NCBI GenBank assembly: GCA_903832295.1
Contig: CAILAZ010000053.1
Span: 1 to 51,084 of the forward strand
From: an uncultured Acidobacteriota bacterium
GTDB taxonomy: Bacteria; Acidobacteriota; Terriglobia; Terriglobales; Acidobacteriaceae
Reading direction: 5' to 3'
Length of the DNA: 51,084 bases
This document shows, piece by piece, positions 1-8,374 of the stretch (its first letter is position 1; each line of letters starts with the position of its first letter). Made by a program: the position numbers and the translations under genes. Below the pieces are notes generated by a model, which was given only the letters and a program-made list of their open reading frames with translations, made no database searches and was not told where the DNA came from.

Positions 1-96
1 CCTTTGCTCTTGCCTCTGCTCTTGCAGTCGTTCTTGCTCTTGCCTTTGCCATTGTTTCTTTGAAGTGTCATCCTGAGCGTAGCGAAGGACCCCAGC
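1..96 (+). repeat. Composite intergenic repeat, copy A (CTTGCT/CTTGCC tract plus GTCATCCTGAGCG core)
   Basis: The first 45 or so bases are an imperfect hexamer tract built from CTTGCT, CTTGCC and TTGCTC. A short T-rich linker follows, then a 32-base core at 65-96 that contains GTCATCCTGAGCG and GAAGGACCCC. The same three-part order recurs at 2365-2430 (core differs at one base of 32) and, inverted and more diverged, at 49915-50083. The tract may start before the window. Confidence 0.8.
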
Positions 97-98
97 GC

Positions 99-184
99 AG
101 CCACTTCCCTCCACTACCGCCCGTAAGGCTTTCCAGCCACTTCCCTCCGCTCCCGCCCTTAAGCCCTTCCGGCCATTTCCCTCC
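99..184 (+). repeat. 36-bp imperfect tandem repeat upstream of the helicase gene
   Basis: The string AGCCACTTCCCTCC begins at 99 and 135, and the variant GGCCATTTCCCTCC begins at 171, a strict 36-base period with a degenerate 22-base filler between. It directly follows repeat copy A and ends about 60 bases before the helicase start. It does not look coding and no function can be assigned. Confidence 0.75.
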
Positions 185-245
185 GGCTAGCGCAGCGCCG
201 ACCTAGACGCATCCCACAACGCTTCACCGTCTATTATAGAGGTCA

Positions 246-2258
246 GTGCCCGAGCCCACCCAATCCGTCCAGCTATCCCGCCTCTCGCTCTACCAGTTTT
301 TCGGACCCTCCGGCGTGCTCTCCCAGCGTCATCCCGCCTACGAGTTCCGCCGCGGACAGCTCGCCATGGCCACCGCCGTCGAGGAGGCCATCACCGAAAA
401 GCGCCACCTCATTGTCGAAGCCGGAACCGGCACCGGCAAGACCCTCGCCTACCTTCTCCCCATCATCAAGAGCGGCAAGCGCGTCATCGTCTCCACCGGC
501 ACCAAGAACCTTCAGGAGCAGCTCTTCTTCAAGGACGTCCCTTTCCTGGAACACGCCTTGTTTGGCGAAGCCGTGGAAGGGGAACCCCGCCTCCGCGTCT
601 GCTACATGAAGGGCCGCCAGAACTACCTCTGCCGCAAAAAGCTCTACGACCTCACCGACCAGCCCGTCCTCAACGGGCTCGACGAGATCAACGAATTCCG
701 CACCCTCCTCGACTGGGACAAGCAAACTCCCACCGGAGACCGCGCCGAACTCACCACCCTCCCTGAGAACACTCCCCTCTGGGGCAAGCTCAACGCCGGT
801 GCCGAGCACTGCGTCGGCAGCAAGTGTACGGAGTTCGAGCGCTGCTTCATCACCACCATGCGCCGCCAGGCTGCCGAGAGTGACATCATCATCGTCAACC
901 ACCACCTCTTCTTCGCCGACCTCTCCGTCAAGCTCGCCGCCGACAAAGCTCCCGACGCCGGAGTCCTCCCCGCCGCCGCCTGCGTCATCTTTGACGAGGC
1001 CCACGAGCTCGAGGACGTCGCCACCAGCTACTTCGGCATCACCGTCTCCAACCTCAAGGTTGAGGACCTTCTGCGCGACATCGAGATCATCACTCGCGAC
1101 AAGAACGTCATCTCCACCGACCTCATCCAGCTCTCCTCCCGCGTCCGCGAGCGCTCTCAGTTCTTCTTCTCCCTGCTCCCTGAGGGCGATGGCCGCTTCG
1201 CCTTCACCAACCGCGACGACTTCCTAGAAGAGTGCGGCTCTGAGTTCATCGGCTTCAAGAATGTCATCCGCCAGCTCCACTCCGAGCTCCAGGCCATCCC
1301 CGGCAAGCCCGACGAGGTCCACAACCTCATCCGCCGCACCGACGAACTCCACGCCCAGCTCTGCTTCCTCATGGAGAGCCACGAAAAAAACACCGTCTAT
1401 TGGATCGAGCGCCGTGGCGGACGCGGCAAATTTGCCAAGGTCGAAAACGTCTTCCTCCAGGCCACCCCTATCGATGTCTCCGCCATCCTCCGTCAGTCCC
1501 TGTTTGACCGCTTCGAATCCATCGTCCTCACCTCCGCCACCCTCGCCGTCGCCAACGGCTTTGACTACATCAAGGGACGCCTCGGCCTTGAAAACGCCCG
1601 CGAGCTCGTCGTCCCCTCCCACTTCGACTACGAATCCCAGGCCATCTTCTACGTCCCCAAAGACATGCCCGGCCCCCGCGACGCCGACTTCACCCAGCAG
1701 GCCACCATCCGCATCCGCCAACTGCTCGACATCACCCGCGGGCGCGCCTTCTGCCTCTTCACCAGCCACTCCCAGATGCAGCAGGTTCACGACGCTCTTC
1801 TCGGACAGCTTGACTACCCCATGCTTCTCCAAGGCTCTGCCCCCAAAACCGCCCTCATCGAGGAGTTCCGCGCCACCCCCAACGCCGTTCTCTTCGCCAC
1901 CTCCTCCTTCTGGCAGGGTGTCGATGTCCAGGGCGAGCAGTTAAGCTGTGTCATCATCGACAAAATTCCCTTCGCCGTCCCCTCGGACCCAATTGTCCAG
2001 GCCCGCAGCCGCGCCATCGACGAAGATGGCGGCAACTCCTTCTTCGACTACTCCGTCCCCGCCGCCGTCATCACCCTCAAACAAGGCTTCGGACGCCTTA
2101 TCCGCTCCCTCAATGACCGCGGCCTCCTCGTCCTCCTCGACAACCGCATCCTCAAAATGCGCTACGGCAAAGTCTTCGTCGAAAGCCTCCCCCCCTACAC
2201 CCGCACCACTGACATCCGCAAAGTCGAAGAGTTCTTCGGCTGCAGCCACGAGGAATAA
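246..2258 (+). CDS. dinG: DinG/XPD-family ATP-dependent DNA helicase with Fe-S cluster
   Basis: This 670-residue protein is a superfamily 2 helicase of the DinG/XPD type, which unwinds DNA 5' to 3' and acts in repair and on R-loops or replication conflicts. Visible motifs are Walker A GTGTGKT at residues 60-66, the DEAH box at 250-253, and the C-terminal motif VI QGFGRLIR. Four cysteines (129, 189, 194, 200) sit in the spacing used to bind the 4Fe-4S cluster of this family. The start is a GTG at 246; no better in-frame start precedes it. It stands alone, with repeats on both sides, and is followed by a 307-base gap. Family assignment is firm; the exact cellular role is inferred. Confidence 0.95.
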   Translation: MPEPTQSVQLSRLSLYQFFGPSGVLSQRHPAYEFRRGQLAMATAVEEAITEKRHLIVEAGTGTGKTLAYLLPIIKSGKRVIVSTGTKNLQEQLFFKDVPFLEHALFGEAVEGEPRLRVCYMKGRQNYLCRKKLYDLTDQPVLNGLDEINEFRTLLDWDKQTPTGDRAELTTLPENTPLWGKLNAGAEHCVGSKCTEFERCFITTMRRQAAESDIIIVNHHLFFADLSVKLAADKAPDAGVLPAAACVIFDEAHELEDVATSYFGITVSNLKVEDLLRDIEIITRDKNVISTDLIQLSSRVRERSQFFFSLLPEGDGRFAFTNRDDFLEECGSEFIGFKNVIRQLHSELQAIPGKPDEVHNLIRRTDELHAQLCFLMESHEKNTVYWIERRGGRGKFAKVENVFLQATPIDVSAILRQSLFDRFESIVLTSATLAVANGFDYIKGRLGLENARELVVPSHFDYESQAIFYVPKDMPGPRDADFTQQATIRIRQLLDITRGRAFCLFTSHSQMQQVHDALLGQLDYPMLLQGSAPKTALIEEFRATPNAVLFATSSFWQGVDVQGEQLSCVIIDKIPFAVPSDPIVQARSRAIDEDGGNSFFDYSVPAAVITLKQGFGRLIRSLNDRGLLVLLDNRILKMRYGKVFVESLPPYTRTTDIRKVEEFFGCSHEE

Positions 2259-2364
2259 CCAGCTATAAAATGTGCTTTGCTTTAATTCAGGAAGTGCGCA
2301 ATCTGCGTGATCACTGCTGGCAGCAACTCTCCAGCACTCGGTTGGCTAACGTGGAGAAGTTGAC

Positions 2365-2430
2365 CTTGTACTTGCTTCTGTCTTGCTTTTGATTTTAAGT
2401 GTCATCCTGAGCGCAGCGAAGGACCCCAGC
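2365..2430 (+). repeat. Composite intergenic repeat, copy B
   Basis: A short CTTGTA-CTTGCT-TCTGTCTTGC tract, a T-rich linker and a 32-base core (2399-2430) repeat the order of copy A. The core matches copy A at 31 of 32 positions. This is the only notable content of the 2259-2565 gap. Reading across the core on the minus strand gives a spurious peptide tail ending in LRCAQDD, so the open frame there is not a gene. Confidence 0.8.
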
Positions 2431-2565
2431 ACCGTTCAATTCTCTCCTGCTGTCCCAGGCTTTCCAAGCAGAACTCTCTATGTAGCTGAGTTTTACGATT
2501 TTCAGTGGTAACAGCACTTTCCAGAGGATCGTGGATAGTGGGCGATAAAACTCAGCACATTTTCC

Positions 2566-2949
2566 ATGCAGGACAGAGTACTCTCCATGGTCATGTGGCG
2601 CCAAATAGAAAGTCACAGTAGCAAACATCAGTTGGATAGAGCGTTGCCCCGATTCGGCGGAGGTTTAATTTCCCTCCTCATCACGCACCTGTATCTTGTT
2701 CGTCAGCAAGAAATTGACCATCGCAAACAGGAAGAGGACATTCAACTTTCATTTGGCAAATTAGTGAACGCTTACGTAAAGGTGCTTGGAAAAGAACCAG
2801 GAATCCCTCTCTACGCACGGGAGGCAGCGGCGGAGCTACAAGCTAAGCTCAAAACTTACAATCGCAACTTCGATGCAAACGAACGGATGCTCCGCGCCGG
2901 AACCCAAGCGAAAAAGCTAATTGAGGAACATCCTGAAGACTTTAGTTGA
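2566..2949 (+). CDS. Small hypothetical protein, uncertain
   Basis: A 127-codon frame without a recognisable family. It has a short hydrophobic stretch (about residues 31-45) followed by a charged, probably helical region rich in K, E and Q. Base composition is clearly lower in GC than its neighbours, and no convincing ribosome binding site precedes the ATG at 2566 or the next ones, so the start is uncertain. It lies just after repeat copy B. It could be a horizontally acquired fragment or a non-coding remnant. Confidence 0.4.
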   Translation: MQDRVLSMVMWRQIESHSSKHQLDRALPRFGGGLISLLITHLYLVRQQEIDHRKQEEDIQLSFGKLVNAYVKVLGKEPGIPLYAREAAAELQAKLKTYNRNFDANERMLRAGTQAKKLIEEHPEDFS

Positions 2950-3000
2950 GACAGCCATCAGCTTGAAAAGTCGAGGTTCTTGCGCCACCCCACCCCACCC

Positions 3001-3564
3001 TTACAAATCGTCCGTCTCCTGCAACTCCGACTGCAGCCACTCCCAATGTTCCAGCATGGCCGTCTCGTCCCCGTCCAACTCTTCATGGAAATGGTGTGAA
3101 TGCGGCACTGGCAGCCGTATCATCTCCACCTCCACAAAGTTTTTCTCTTTCAGCTTTGCCACAATCTCGGCAATCGGCCCATACGCATAAATCACCTCGT
3201 GCCTATCCAGCACCAGTTGTCCTGCCGGAGGCGCAGCCAGCCACAAATTATGTCGCCCATCAATCGTCAGAAAGCTTTCGAAGCGCTCCAGCAGCGCCAG
3301 CACCTCATCCCGCCCATGCGCCTTTGCCGACTGGTACCGTCCCGCCGGAGCATCGCTCCTCGGCGTGATCAGCACATACAGCACCCACACCGGCTCCGGC
3401 AGCAGAGGCAGCAACTCCCGCAGCAGCCCCACCGGCCCATCGCCTGCCGCAATTACCAGCCGTTCTACTCCGCCCACCACCTGTCGCGCATAGCTCGGCT
3501 CATACCGGATTGCCACGTCGTCGCCGCTGCGAACCGTTCCCAGCTTCCATTTGTGTGAAGTCAT
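3001..3564 (-). CDS. Conserved-looking hypothetical cytoplasmic protein
   Basis: A 187-residue protein with no signal peptide and no domain I recognise. The sequence has a normal globular composition with regular hydrophobic spacing, a proline-rich turn region in the middle, and a charged C-terminus rich in H, E and D that ends in ETDDL. It is the longest frame here and keeps codon use like its neighbours. It is transcribed against the flanking genes and converges with the small frame at 2566-2949. Confidence 0.75.
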   Translation of the reverse strand: MTSHKWKLGTVRSGDDVAIRYEPSYARQVVGGVERLVIAAGDGPVGLLRELLPLLPEPVWVLYVLITPRSDAPAGRYQSAKAHGRDEVLALLERFESFLTIDGRHNLWLAAPPAGQLVLDRHEVIYAYGPIAEIVAKLKEKNFVEVEMIRLPVPHSHHFHEELDGDETAMLEHWEWLQSELQETDDL

Positions 3565-3710
3565 CGGAATGATTCTAATTTGCTCCGGCCAATCTCACGA
3601 AGCACTCCCTCAGGAAATCTCGACAAACTATCTTCTAGGCCAGTTCGGCGCTGCGCCTTTATCATCTTCTTGTCCATTCCCATCAACGTACGCGCATCCG
3701 GGAGGCAATC

Positions 3711-4232
3711 ATGCGCAACAACCCCGTCATCCTCACCGCGTCCATCGTCGCCGTCCTGCTCTGCGCCACCCTCGGCGTCTGCGAAGCCTACAAAGCTGAG
3801 CGCCTCCACGCCATTGCCCGCGCCGTCGCCGCCCAGCAGCAGTCCGTTACTCTTCTTCAGGAGCAAGCCCTTCTCGACGACAAGAACCGCTGCAACACCC
3901 TCTGGCTGGAGTACAAAACCGCCGATCTCAAGAACCAGATCGCCCGCCTTCGCCGCCAGCCCACCCAGCCCCTTAGCGAGCCCCCCTGCTCCGGCTACGC
4001 TGCGCCGCTTGATGAATCCCTCGCCGCGATCCGCCAGGCCTCGCAGCTCGGCCTGGATGCAATCGCCCAGCGCCAGAGCGCCGTCTTCGAGCGCAACTAT
4101 TCCACCAACCGCGCCCTCCAGACCCGCGTCCTCGCCCTTCGCCTCCGCGCCCTCCTCACCTTCTCCAACCTCAAGCAGTCCCCGGCCCAGATGCAAGCTG
4201 CATGGGAAAGCTCTCACCCTCCCAGGGCCTAG
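3711..4232 (+). CDS. Hypothetical protein with N-terminal membrane anchor and helical body
   Basis: The 173-residue product starts at an ATG preceded by GGGAGG. Residues 7-25 form a hydrophobic segment that may be a membrane anchor or an uncleaved signal. The rest is alanine-, glutamine- and arginine-rich with heptad-like spacing, suggesting a periplasmic helical or coiled-coil body, and contains cysteines that could pair. No family was recognised. The next gene starts 57 bases downstream on the same strand, so the two may be cotranscribed. Confidence 0.7.
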   Translation: MRNNPVILTASIVAVLLCATLGVCEAYKAERLHAIARAVAAQQQSVTLLQEQALLDDKNRCNTLWLEYKTADLKNQIARLRRQPTQPLSEPPCSGYAAPLDESLAAIRQASQLGLDAIAQRQSAVFERNYSTNRALQTRVLALRLRALLTFSNLKQSPAQMQAAWESSHPPRA

Positions 4233-4289
4233 CCATCCTCCGCGAAATCCTCTACTCTTTTCACGCAAGCATCCCCGCGAGCAACGCCT

Positions 4290-4751
4290 TTGACCGCTGC
4301 CCCCATCGCCGTCCACCTCGCCACCGCCGCCCACGCTGAGGCCGCCTTCGCGCTCATTGAGGAATATTACGAAGCCATCGGCGTCGTCGTCCGCGATGAC
4401 CGCTCCGCCCTCGAACACTACCTCGCCAGCCCTGACTCCCCCATCTGGATCGCCACCGTCGCCTCTGCTCCTGCCGGATGCGTCATTCTCCGCCCGCTCC
4501 CTGAGGTCCCCCTCGCCTCCGAGGTCAAGCGCCTCTACGTCCGCCCCGCCTTCCGCGGACTCCGCCTCGCCCACGCTCTCATGCACGCCGCCGAGCAGCA
4601 CGCCCGCACCCACGGCTCCCGCTGGCTCTACCTTGACACCAAGGACGACCTCCACGCCGCCATCCACTTCTACCTCTCCACCGGATACCAGCCCTGTCCC
4701 CGCTACAATGACAATCCCCAGGCCACCCTCTTCCTCCGCAAGCAGCTTTAG
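4290..4751 (+). CDS. GNAT-family N-acetyltransferase
   Basis: This 153-residue protein fits the GNAT fold, whose members transfer an acetyl group from acetyl-CoA to an amine. The segment around residues 60-105 has the expected order: the strand-4 stretch CVILRPLPE, then VKRLYVRPAFRGLRLAHAL, which is the acetyl-CoA pyrophosphate-binding motif A (R-x-x-G-x-A like). The C-terminal YLDTKDD...AIHFYLSTGYQP is the usual motif B ending. The start is a TTG at 4290, chosen because no ATG precedes the domain. The substrate cannot be told from sequence. Confidence 0.88.
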   Translation: MTAAPIAVHLATAAHAEAAFALIEEYYEAIGVVVRDDRSALEHYLASPDSPIWIATVASAPAGCVILRPLPEVPLASEVKRLYVRPAFRGLRLAHALMHAAEQHARTHGSRWLYLDTKDDLHAAIHFYLSTGYQPCPRYNDNPQATLFLRKQL

Positions 4752-4871
4752 CTCGTATAATTAGAACTGCACCACCCCCTTGAGACCTGCCCTGTGTCCC
4801 TCTCTTTCGTCCGAGGGCGCCCCGTGGCAACGTCAAGGGCAACGGATGCCCCGCATCCCGTCTGGAGATTC

Positions 4872-5249
4872 ATGTTTGAAGTAACCGTACAAGACACTTT
4901 TTCGTCCGGCCATTACCTGCGCAACTACAAGGGCAAGTGCGAGAACCCGCACGGCCACAACTATCGCGTCCGCGTCACCCTCCAGGGAGCCGAACTCGAC
5001 CACGCCGGCCTTCTTCTCGATTTCAAGGAGCTCAAGCACGTCATGAAGCCAGTCGTCGCCTATCTCGATCACAAGATGATTAACGACATTGAGCCCTTCA
5101 CCGTCCTCAATCCCACGGCTGAAAATCTCGCCAAGTATTTCTATGACGAGTGCAACCAGGGCCTCAAGAACTCCACCGCCGGCCGCGTCAGCGTAAAATC
5201 CGTCACCATCTGGGAGACCGACACCTCCATCGCCACCTATTACGAGTAG
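4872..5249 (+). CDS. queD: 6-carboxytetrahydropterin synthase (QueD)
   Basis: A 125-residue member of the 6-pyruvoyl-tetrahydropterin synthase fold. It converts dihydroneopterin triphosphate to 6-carboxy-tetrahydropterin, the second step to preQ0. The zinc-binding histidines are His14 and those of HGHNY (28, 30), and the catalytic cysteine is Cys23 in GKCENPHGHNY. The ATG at 4872, preceded by TGGAGATT, is preferred over the upstream in-frame start at 4794, because the 26 extra residues are not part of the fold. Genes for QueE and QueC follow on the same strand and confirm the pathway. Confidence 0.93.
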   Translation: MFEVTVQDTFSSGHYLRNYKGKCENPHGHNYRVRVTLQGAELDHAGLLLDFKELKHVMKPVVAYLDHKMINDIEPFTVLNPTAENLAKYFYDECNQGLKNSTAGRVSVKSVTIWETDTSIATYYE

Positions 5250-5262
5250 CGCCCCCAGCCTG

Positions 5263-5281
5263 CGCGGCATCTGTTGCCGCG
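5263..5281 (+). terminator. Hairpin between queD and queE, no U tract
   Basis: Inverted repeat CGCGGCA / TGCCGCG around the loop TCTGT. No run of T follows, so it may be a weak terminator or an mRNA end-protecting hairpin that tunes queE expression. Confidence 0.4.
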
Positions 5282-5329
5282 TACCCGCCCACGGCGCCCC
5301 CTCGTTTCCCGCTACACTGAGTCACGACC

Positions 5330-6013
5330 ATGCACATCATAGAAATCTACAAATCGATCCAGGGTGAAAGTTCCTTCACCGGACTCCCCTGCGTCTTCGT
5401 CCGCCTCGCCGGATGCAATCTCCGCTGCTCCTGGTGCGACTCTGAGTACACCTTCTCCGGCGGCAGCAAAATGTCTTCCCCTGCCATCCTCACCGAGATC
5501 CAGCGCCTCTCCCCCACCGGCGGCCTCGTGGAAATCACCGGCGGCGAACCTATGCTCCAGGATCGCGAGCTCATCCCCTTCTTCCACCAGCTTCTCGCCC
5601 TCCACTACCAGGTACTGCTTGAAACCAGCGGCGAGCGTCCCCTCGAACTCGTCCCCCGCGAGGTCCATAAGATCGTGGACGTCAAGTGCCCTGCCAGCGG
5701 CGAGCACCTCCGCTTCCGGCATGAGAATCTCGCTACCCTCACCCCCCTCGACGAGCTCAAGTTCGTCCTCGCCTCCCGTGACGACTACGACTACGCCCGC
5801 GAATTCATCCGCGCCCACGGACTTCACTCCAACCCCGCCCGCCTTATCCTCTCCCCCGCCTTCCGCAAGGGAGCCACCGGCGCGCGCAGCACCGAAAACT
5901 GCCTCCTCGACCCCCGCGAGCTCGCCCAGTGGATGCTCGCCGACAATCTCGATGCCCGCCTCGGCCTCCAGCTCCACAAATTCATCTGGGAGCCCCAGCT
6001 CAAAGGCGTCTAG
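5330..6013 (+). CDS. queE: 7-carboxy-7-deazaguanine synthase (QueE)
   Basis: A 227-residue radical SAM enzyme that contracts the pterin ring of 6-carboxy-tetrahydropterin to 7-carboxy-7-deazaguanine. The cluster cysteines are Cys29, Cys33 and Cys36 in CNLRCSWCD (CX3CX2C), and the SAM-contacting motif GGEP is at 71-74. The N-terminal IQGESSFTGLPCVFVRLAGC is typical of QueE. It sits between queD and queC, 20 bases before queC, so translation of the last two is probably linked. Confidence 0.95.
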   Translation: MHIIEIYKSIQGESSFTGLPCVFVRLAGCNLRCSWCDSEYTFSGGSKMSSPAILTEIQRLSPTGGLVEITGGEPMLQDRELIPFFHQLLALHYQVLLETSGERPLELVPREVHKIVDVKCPASGEHLRFRHENLATLTPLDELKFVLASRDDYDYAREFIRAHGLHSNPARLILSPAFRKGATGARSTENCLLDPRELAQWMLADNLDARLGLQLHKFIWEPQLKGV

Positions 6014-6032
6014 CCCCCGGAAAGCTCAAACT

Positions 6033-6728
6033 ATGCCCAACTCGATCCAAACCGTTGTCACTCTCTCCGGCGGCATGGACTCCACCGTCTGTGCCACTCT
6101 CGCTGTCCGCGACAAAGGTGCCGCCCACGTCGCCGCCCTTCACGTCTCCTACGGACAGCGCACCGAAGCCCGCGAGCAGCGCGCCTTCACTGAAATCTGC
6201 GACCGCCTCGGAATCTCCCGCCGCCTCATGGTCCGCAATCAGGCCCTCAGCCAGATCGGCGGCTCCGCCCTTACCGATCCCACCCTCGCCGTCCCCACCG
6301 CCGGACCAGAAATCGGCTCCCACGTCCCCATTACCTACGTCCCCTTCCGCAACGCCCATTTCCTTTCCGTTGCCGTCAGTTGGGCAGAGGTCGTCGGAGC
6401 ACCCGAAATCTTCATCGGCGCCGTCGCCCAGGACAGCTCCGGATACCCCGACTGCCGCCCCGAGTACTACGAAGCCTTCAATCGCCTTATCCAGGCTGGT
6501 ACCAAAGAGGGCAACATTCGCATCCACACCCCCCTCATATCTCTCAAGAAAGTGGAGATCGTCAACCTTGGTCTGGAATTGTGTGCTCCCTTCGAGCTAA
6601 CATGGTCTTGCTACAGCCGGGAAGATCGTGCCTGTGGTACCTGTGAGAGCTGCGCCTTGCGTTTGCGCGCCTTCAATGCTGCTGGTACTTCCGATCCCAT
6701 TCCTTATCTGGCGTCGCCTGCCCATTGA
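6033..6728 (+). CDS. queC: 7-cyano-7-deazaguanine synthase (QueC)
   Basis: A 231-residue PP-loop ATPase that turns 7-carboxy-7-deazaguanine, ATP and ammonia into preQ0. The PP-loop SGGMDS is at residues 12-17, and four cysteines near the C-terminus (CYSREDRACGTCESC) form the expected zinc site. The same frame is open far upstream, but the ATG at 6033 puts the PP-loop in its normal place. No queF, tgt or queA is in the window, so the final product (tRNA queuosine or another 7-deazaguanine use) is not decided here. Confidence 0.95.
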   Translation: MPNSIQTVVTLSGGMDSTVCATLAVRDKGAAHVAALHVSYGQRTEAREQRAFTEICDRLGISRRLMVRNQALSQIGGSALTDPTLAVPTAGPEIGSHVPITYVPFRNAHFLSVAVSWAEVVGAPEIFIGAVAQDSSGYPDCRPEYYEAFNRLIQAGTKEGNIRIHTPLISLKKVEIVNLGLELCAPFELTWSCYSREDRACGTCESCALRLRAFNAAGTSDPIPYLASPAH

Positions 6729-6784
6729 CCGGCGCGCCTTCAAGGCGTACGTGGCAAACATACTGTTCTCCGCTGGAGGCGGAA

Positions 6785-7855
6785 ATGACAAAGCGCATTG
6801 CACTCTTTCTAGTCGTAGCCATGATGGCGGTTTTCACCGTCAGTGCCGCCGCTCAGGCGACTGCGGTCGTGAAGGGCGTTTGTAAAGACGAAGCTGGCAA
6901 GCTCATCGTCGGTGCCACCATCGAACTCAACAACCTCGACAATGGCCGCAAAATTTCCCTTAAGACTGACTCCCGGGGCGAGTACTACTCCATGGGCGTC
7001 CCAAGCGGAAAATACAAGATCACGCTCACCAGCGCCGCGGGTGTTGTCCTCTACTATCTCAACAACGTTCCCATCGCCCTCGGCCAGGACAACGTCAACG
7101 ACTTCGATCTGGCAAAATTCCGCGCGGATGACGAAAAGCGCTCCGGAGTCACCGACGCCCAGCGCAAGGAAGTAGAAAAAGCCAAGAAAGAAAACGAGAA
7201 GATCAAGGGCATCAACGCCCTCCTGATCCAGGCCGTTCAGCAGCGTAAGGACGGAAAGTTCGACGACGCCGTCACCACCATGGAGCAGGCCGCCGCCCAG
7301 GACCAGACCCACGACATCGTCTATGGCTCACTGGCTGACTCCTACCTCGGAGCCAAAAAGTACCCCGAAGCCGAGACCGCCTACAACAAGGCCATCTCGC
7401 TCGCCGCCCCAACCTCAAAGTCCATCGGCAGCTACCACAACGGACTCGCCCAGTCCCTGCTCAAACAGAACAAGACCGACGCAGCCATGGTCGAGTACGA
7501 CAAGGCCGCTCAGCTTGATCCCCCCAACGCCGGCATGTATTTCTTCAATGAGGGCGCCGTCCTCACCAACCTCGGCAAAGTGGACGAAGCCAACGCCGCC
7601 TTTGACAAGGCCATCGCCGCCGAACCCACCCGCCCTGACCCCTACTACCAGAAGGGCCTCAACCTCCTCGGCAAGGCTACCCTTTCCAAGGACGGCAAGA
7701 TGGTTCCCGCGCCCGGCACCACCGAAGCGCTCAATAAATATCTTGAGCTCGCTCCTGACGGGAAGTATGCCCAGCCCGCCAAGGACCTGCTCACTTCACT
7801 CGGAGCCACCGTCCAGACCAGCTTTGGCACCCAGAAGAAAACTGGCAAAAAGTAA
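6785..7855 (+). CDS. Secreted carboxypeptidase-regulatory-domain and TPR protein
   Basis: A 356-residue exported protein. Residues 1-24 form a signal peptide with AAAQ at the likely cleavage site. Residues 27-105 resemble the carboxypeptidase regulatory-like fold (V-K-G-x-C-K-D-E-A-G at its start, then G-x-Y-x-x-x-x-x-P-S-G-K-Y). A lysine/glutamate-rich helical linker follows, then three or four tetratricopeptide repeats to about residue 310. The ATG at 6785 has GGAGG seven bases upstream. Such proteins are common in acidobacteria and are thought to act as periplasmic scaffolds; this role is inferred. A strong terminator closes the unit. Confidence 0.85.
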   Translation: MTKRIALFLVVAMMAVFTVSAAAQATAVVKGVCKDEAGKLIVGATIELNNLDNGRKISLKTDSRGEYYSMGVPSGKYKITLTSAAGVVLYYLNNVPIALGQDNVNDFDLAKFRADDEKRSGVTDAQRKEVEKAKKENEKIKGINALLIQAVQQRKDGKFDDAVTTMEQAAAQDQTHDIVYGSLADSYLGAKKYPEAETAYNKAISLAAPTSKSIGSYHNGLAQSLLKQNKTDAAMVEYDKAAQLDPPNAGMYFFNEGAVLTNLGKVDEANAAFDKAIAAEPTRPDPYYQKGLNLLGKATLSKDGKMVPAPGTTEALNKYLELAPDGKYAQPAKDLLTSLGATVQTSFGTQKKTGKK

Positions 7856-7871
7856 TTTGCTGCAACCAATC

Positions 7872-7907
7872 GAAAGGGGACGGCCTCGGCCGTCCCCTTT
7901 CTTTCCT
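7872..7907 (+). terminator. Rho-independent terminator
   Basis: Perfect 13-base stem, GAAAGGGGACGGC against GCCGTCCCCTTTC, with loop CTCG, followed by TTTCCTC. It terminates the TPR protein gene ending at 7855 and may also stop the convergent small gene. Confidence 0.9.
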
Positions 7908-7928
7908 CTGCGACAATCGTCCTAATTC

Positions 7929-8159
7929 CTATTGCACCATCGCGATCCGGTTCAGCTCCCGCTGCATCACTTCCAGCGAGCAACCCGAGCCCTCCACCGC
8001 AAACGCCGCCGCCCGTGCCGCTTCCAGCGAAACCCCATAGCCCCGCCCCGCCAGGAACGTCTGCATCAGATCCGCCGCGTCCCGCGCGTCCATTCCGCTC
8101 TGCAGCAACTCGCTGCGCAGTTCGGCCACTTCCATTACTGAAAACTTTTCGGCATGCAT
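7929..8159 (-). CDS. Small hypothetical protein
   Basis: A 76-residue acidic/alanine-rich helical protein without recognised domain. The ATG at 8159 is preferred over upstream in-frame starts because the sequence GGAGGTGA lies five bases before it, a near-ideal ribosome binding site. No signal peptide or membrane segment is seen. It is convergent with the TPR gene and followed upstream by a small zinc-ribbon gene on the same strand. Confidence 0.65.
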   Translation of the reverse strand: MHAEKFSVMEVAELRSELLQSGMDARDAADLMQTFLAGRGYGVSLEAARAAAFAVEGSGCSLEVMQRELNRIAMVQ

Positions 8160-8374
8160 CGGGTCACCTCCACACATCTCTGGTAACCCGTTAGACTGCG
8201 GAAGGTCGCGTTTTGTCGCAGACATATACCGCACCTCCCGTTCCCTGGTTAACAAAATAGTCGTGCGCACACCGCCAGCACACTCTTCCGGCGCTCCCGT
8301 TTCAACTCCCCGGGTACATTCTCTTCATCGGAAGTTTGTTACGGAAGTTCAGTCCCCACCGAATTAAATCGCTC

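Noticed and set aside
273-2249. Long open frames on the minus strand opposite the helicase gene (and similar antisense frames opposite many genes)
   Set aside because: They come from strong third-position C bias of the real gene; they are low-complexity, rich in G, V, E, D and A or in S, P, T, and have no ribosome binding sites or motifs.
2395-2628. Minus-strand 77-codon frame ending in LRCAQDD
   Set aside because: The tail is the translated composite repeat core, and the rest has no coding features.
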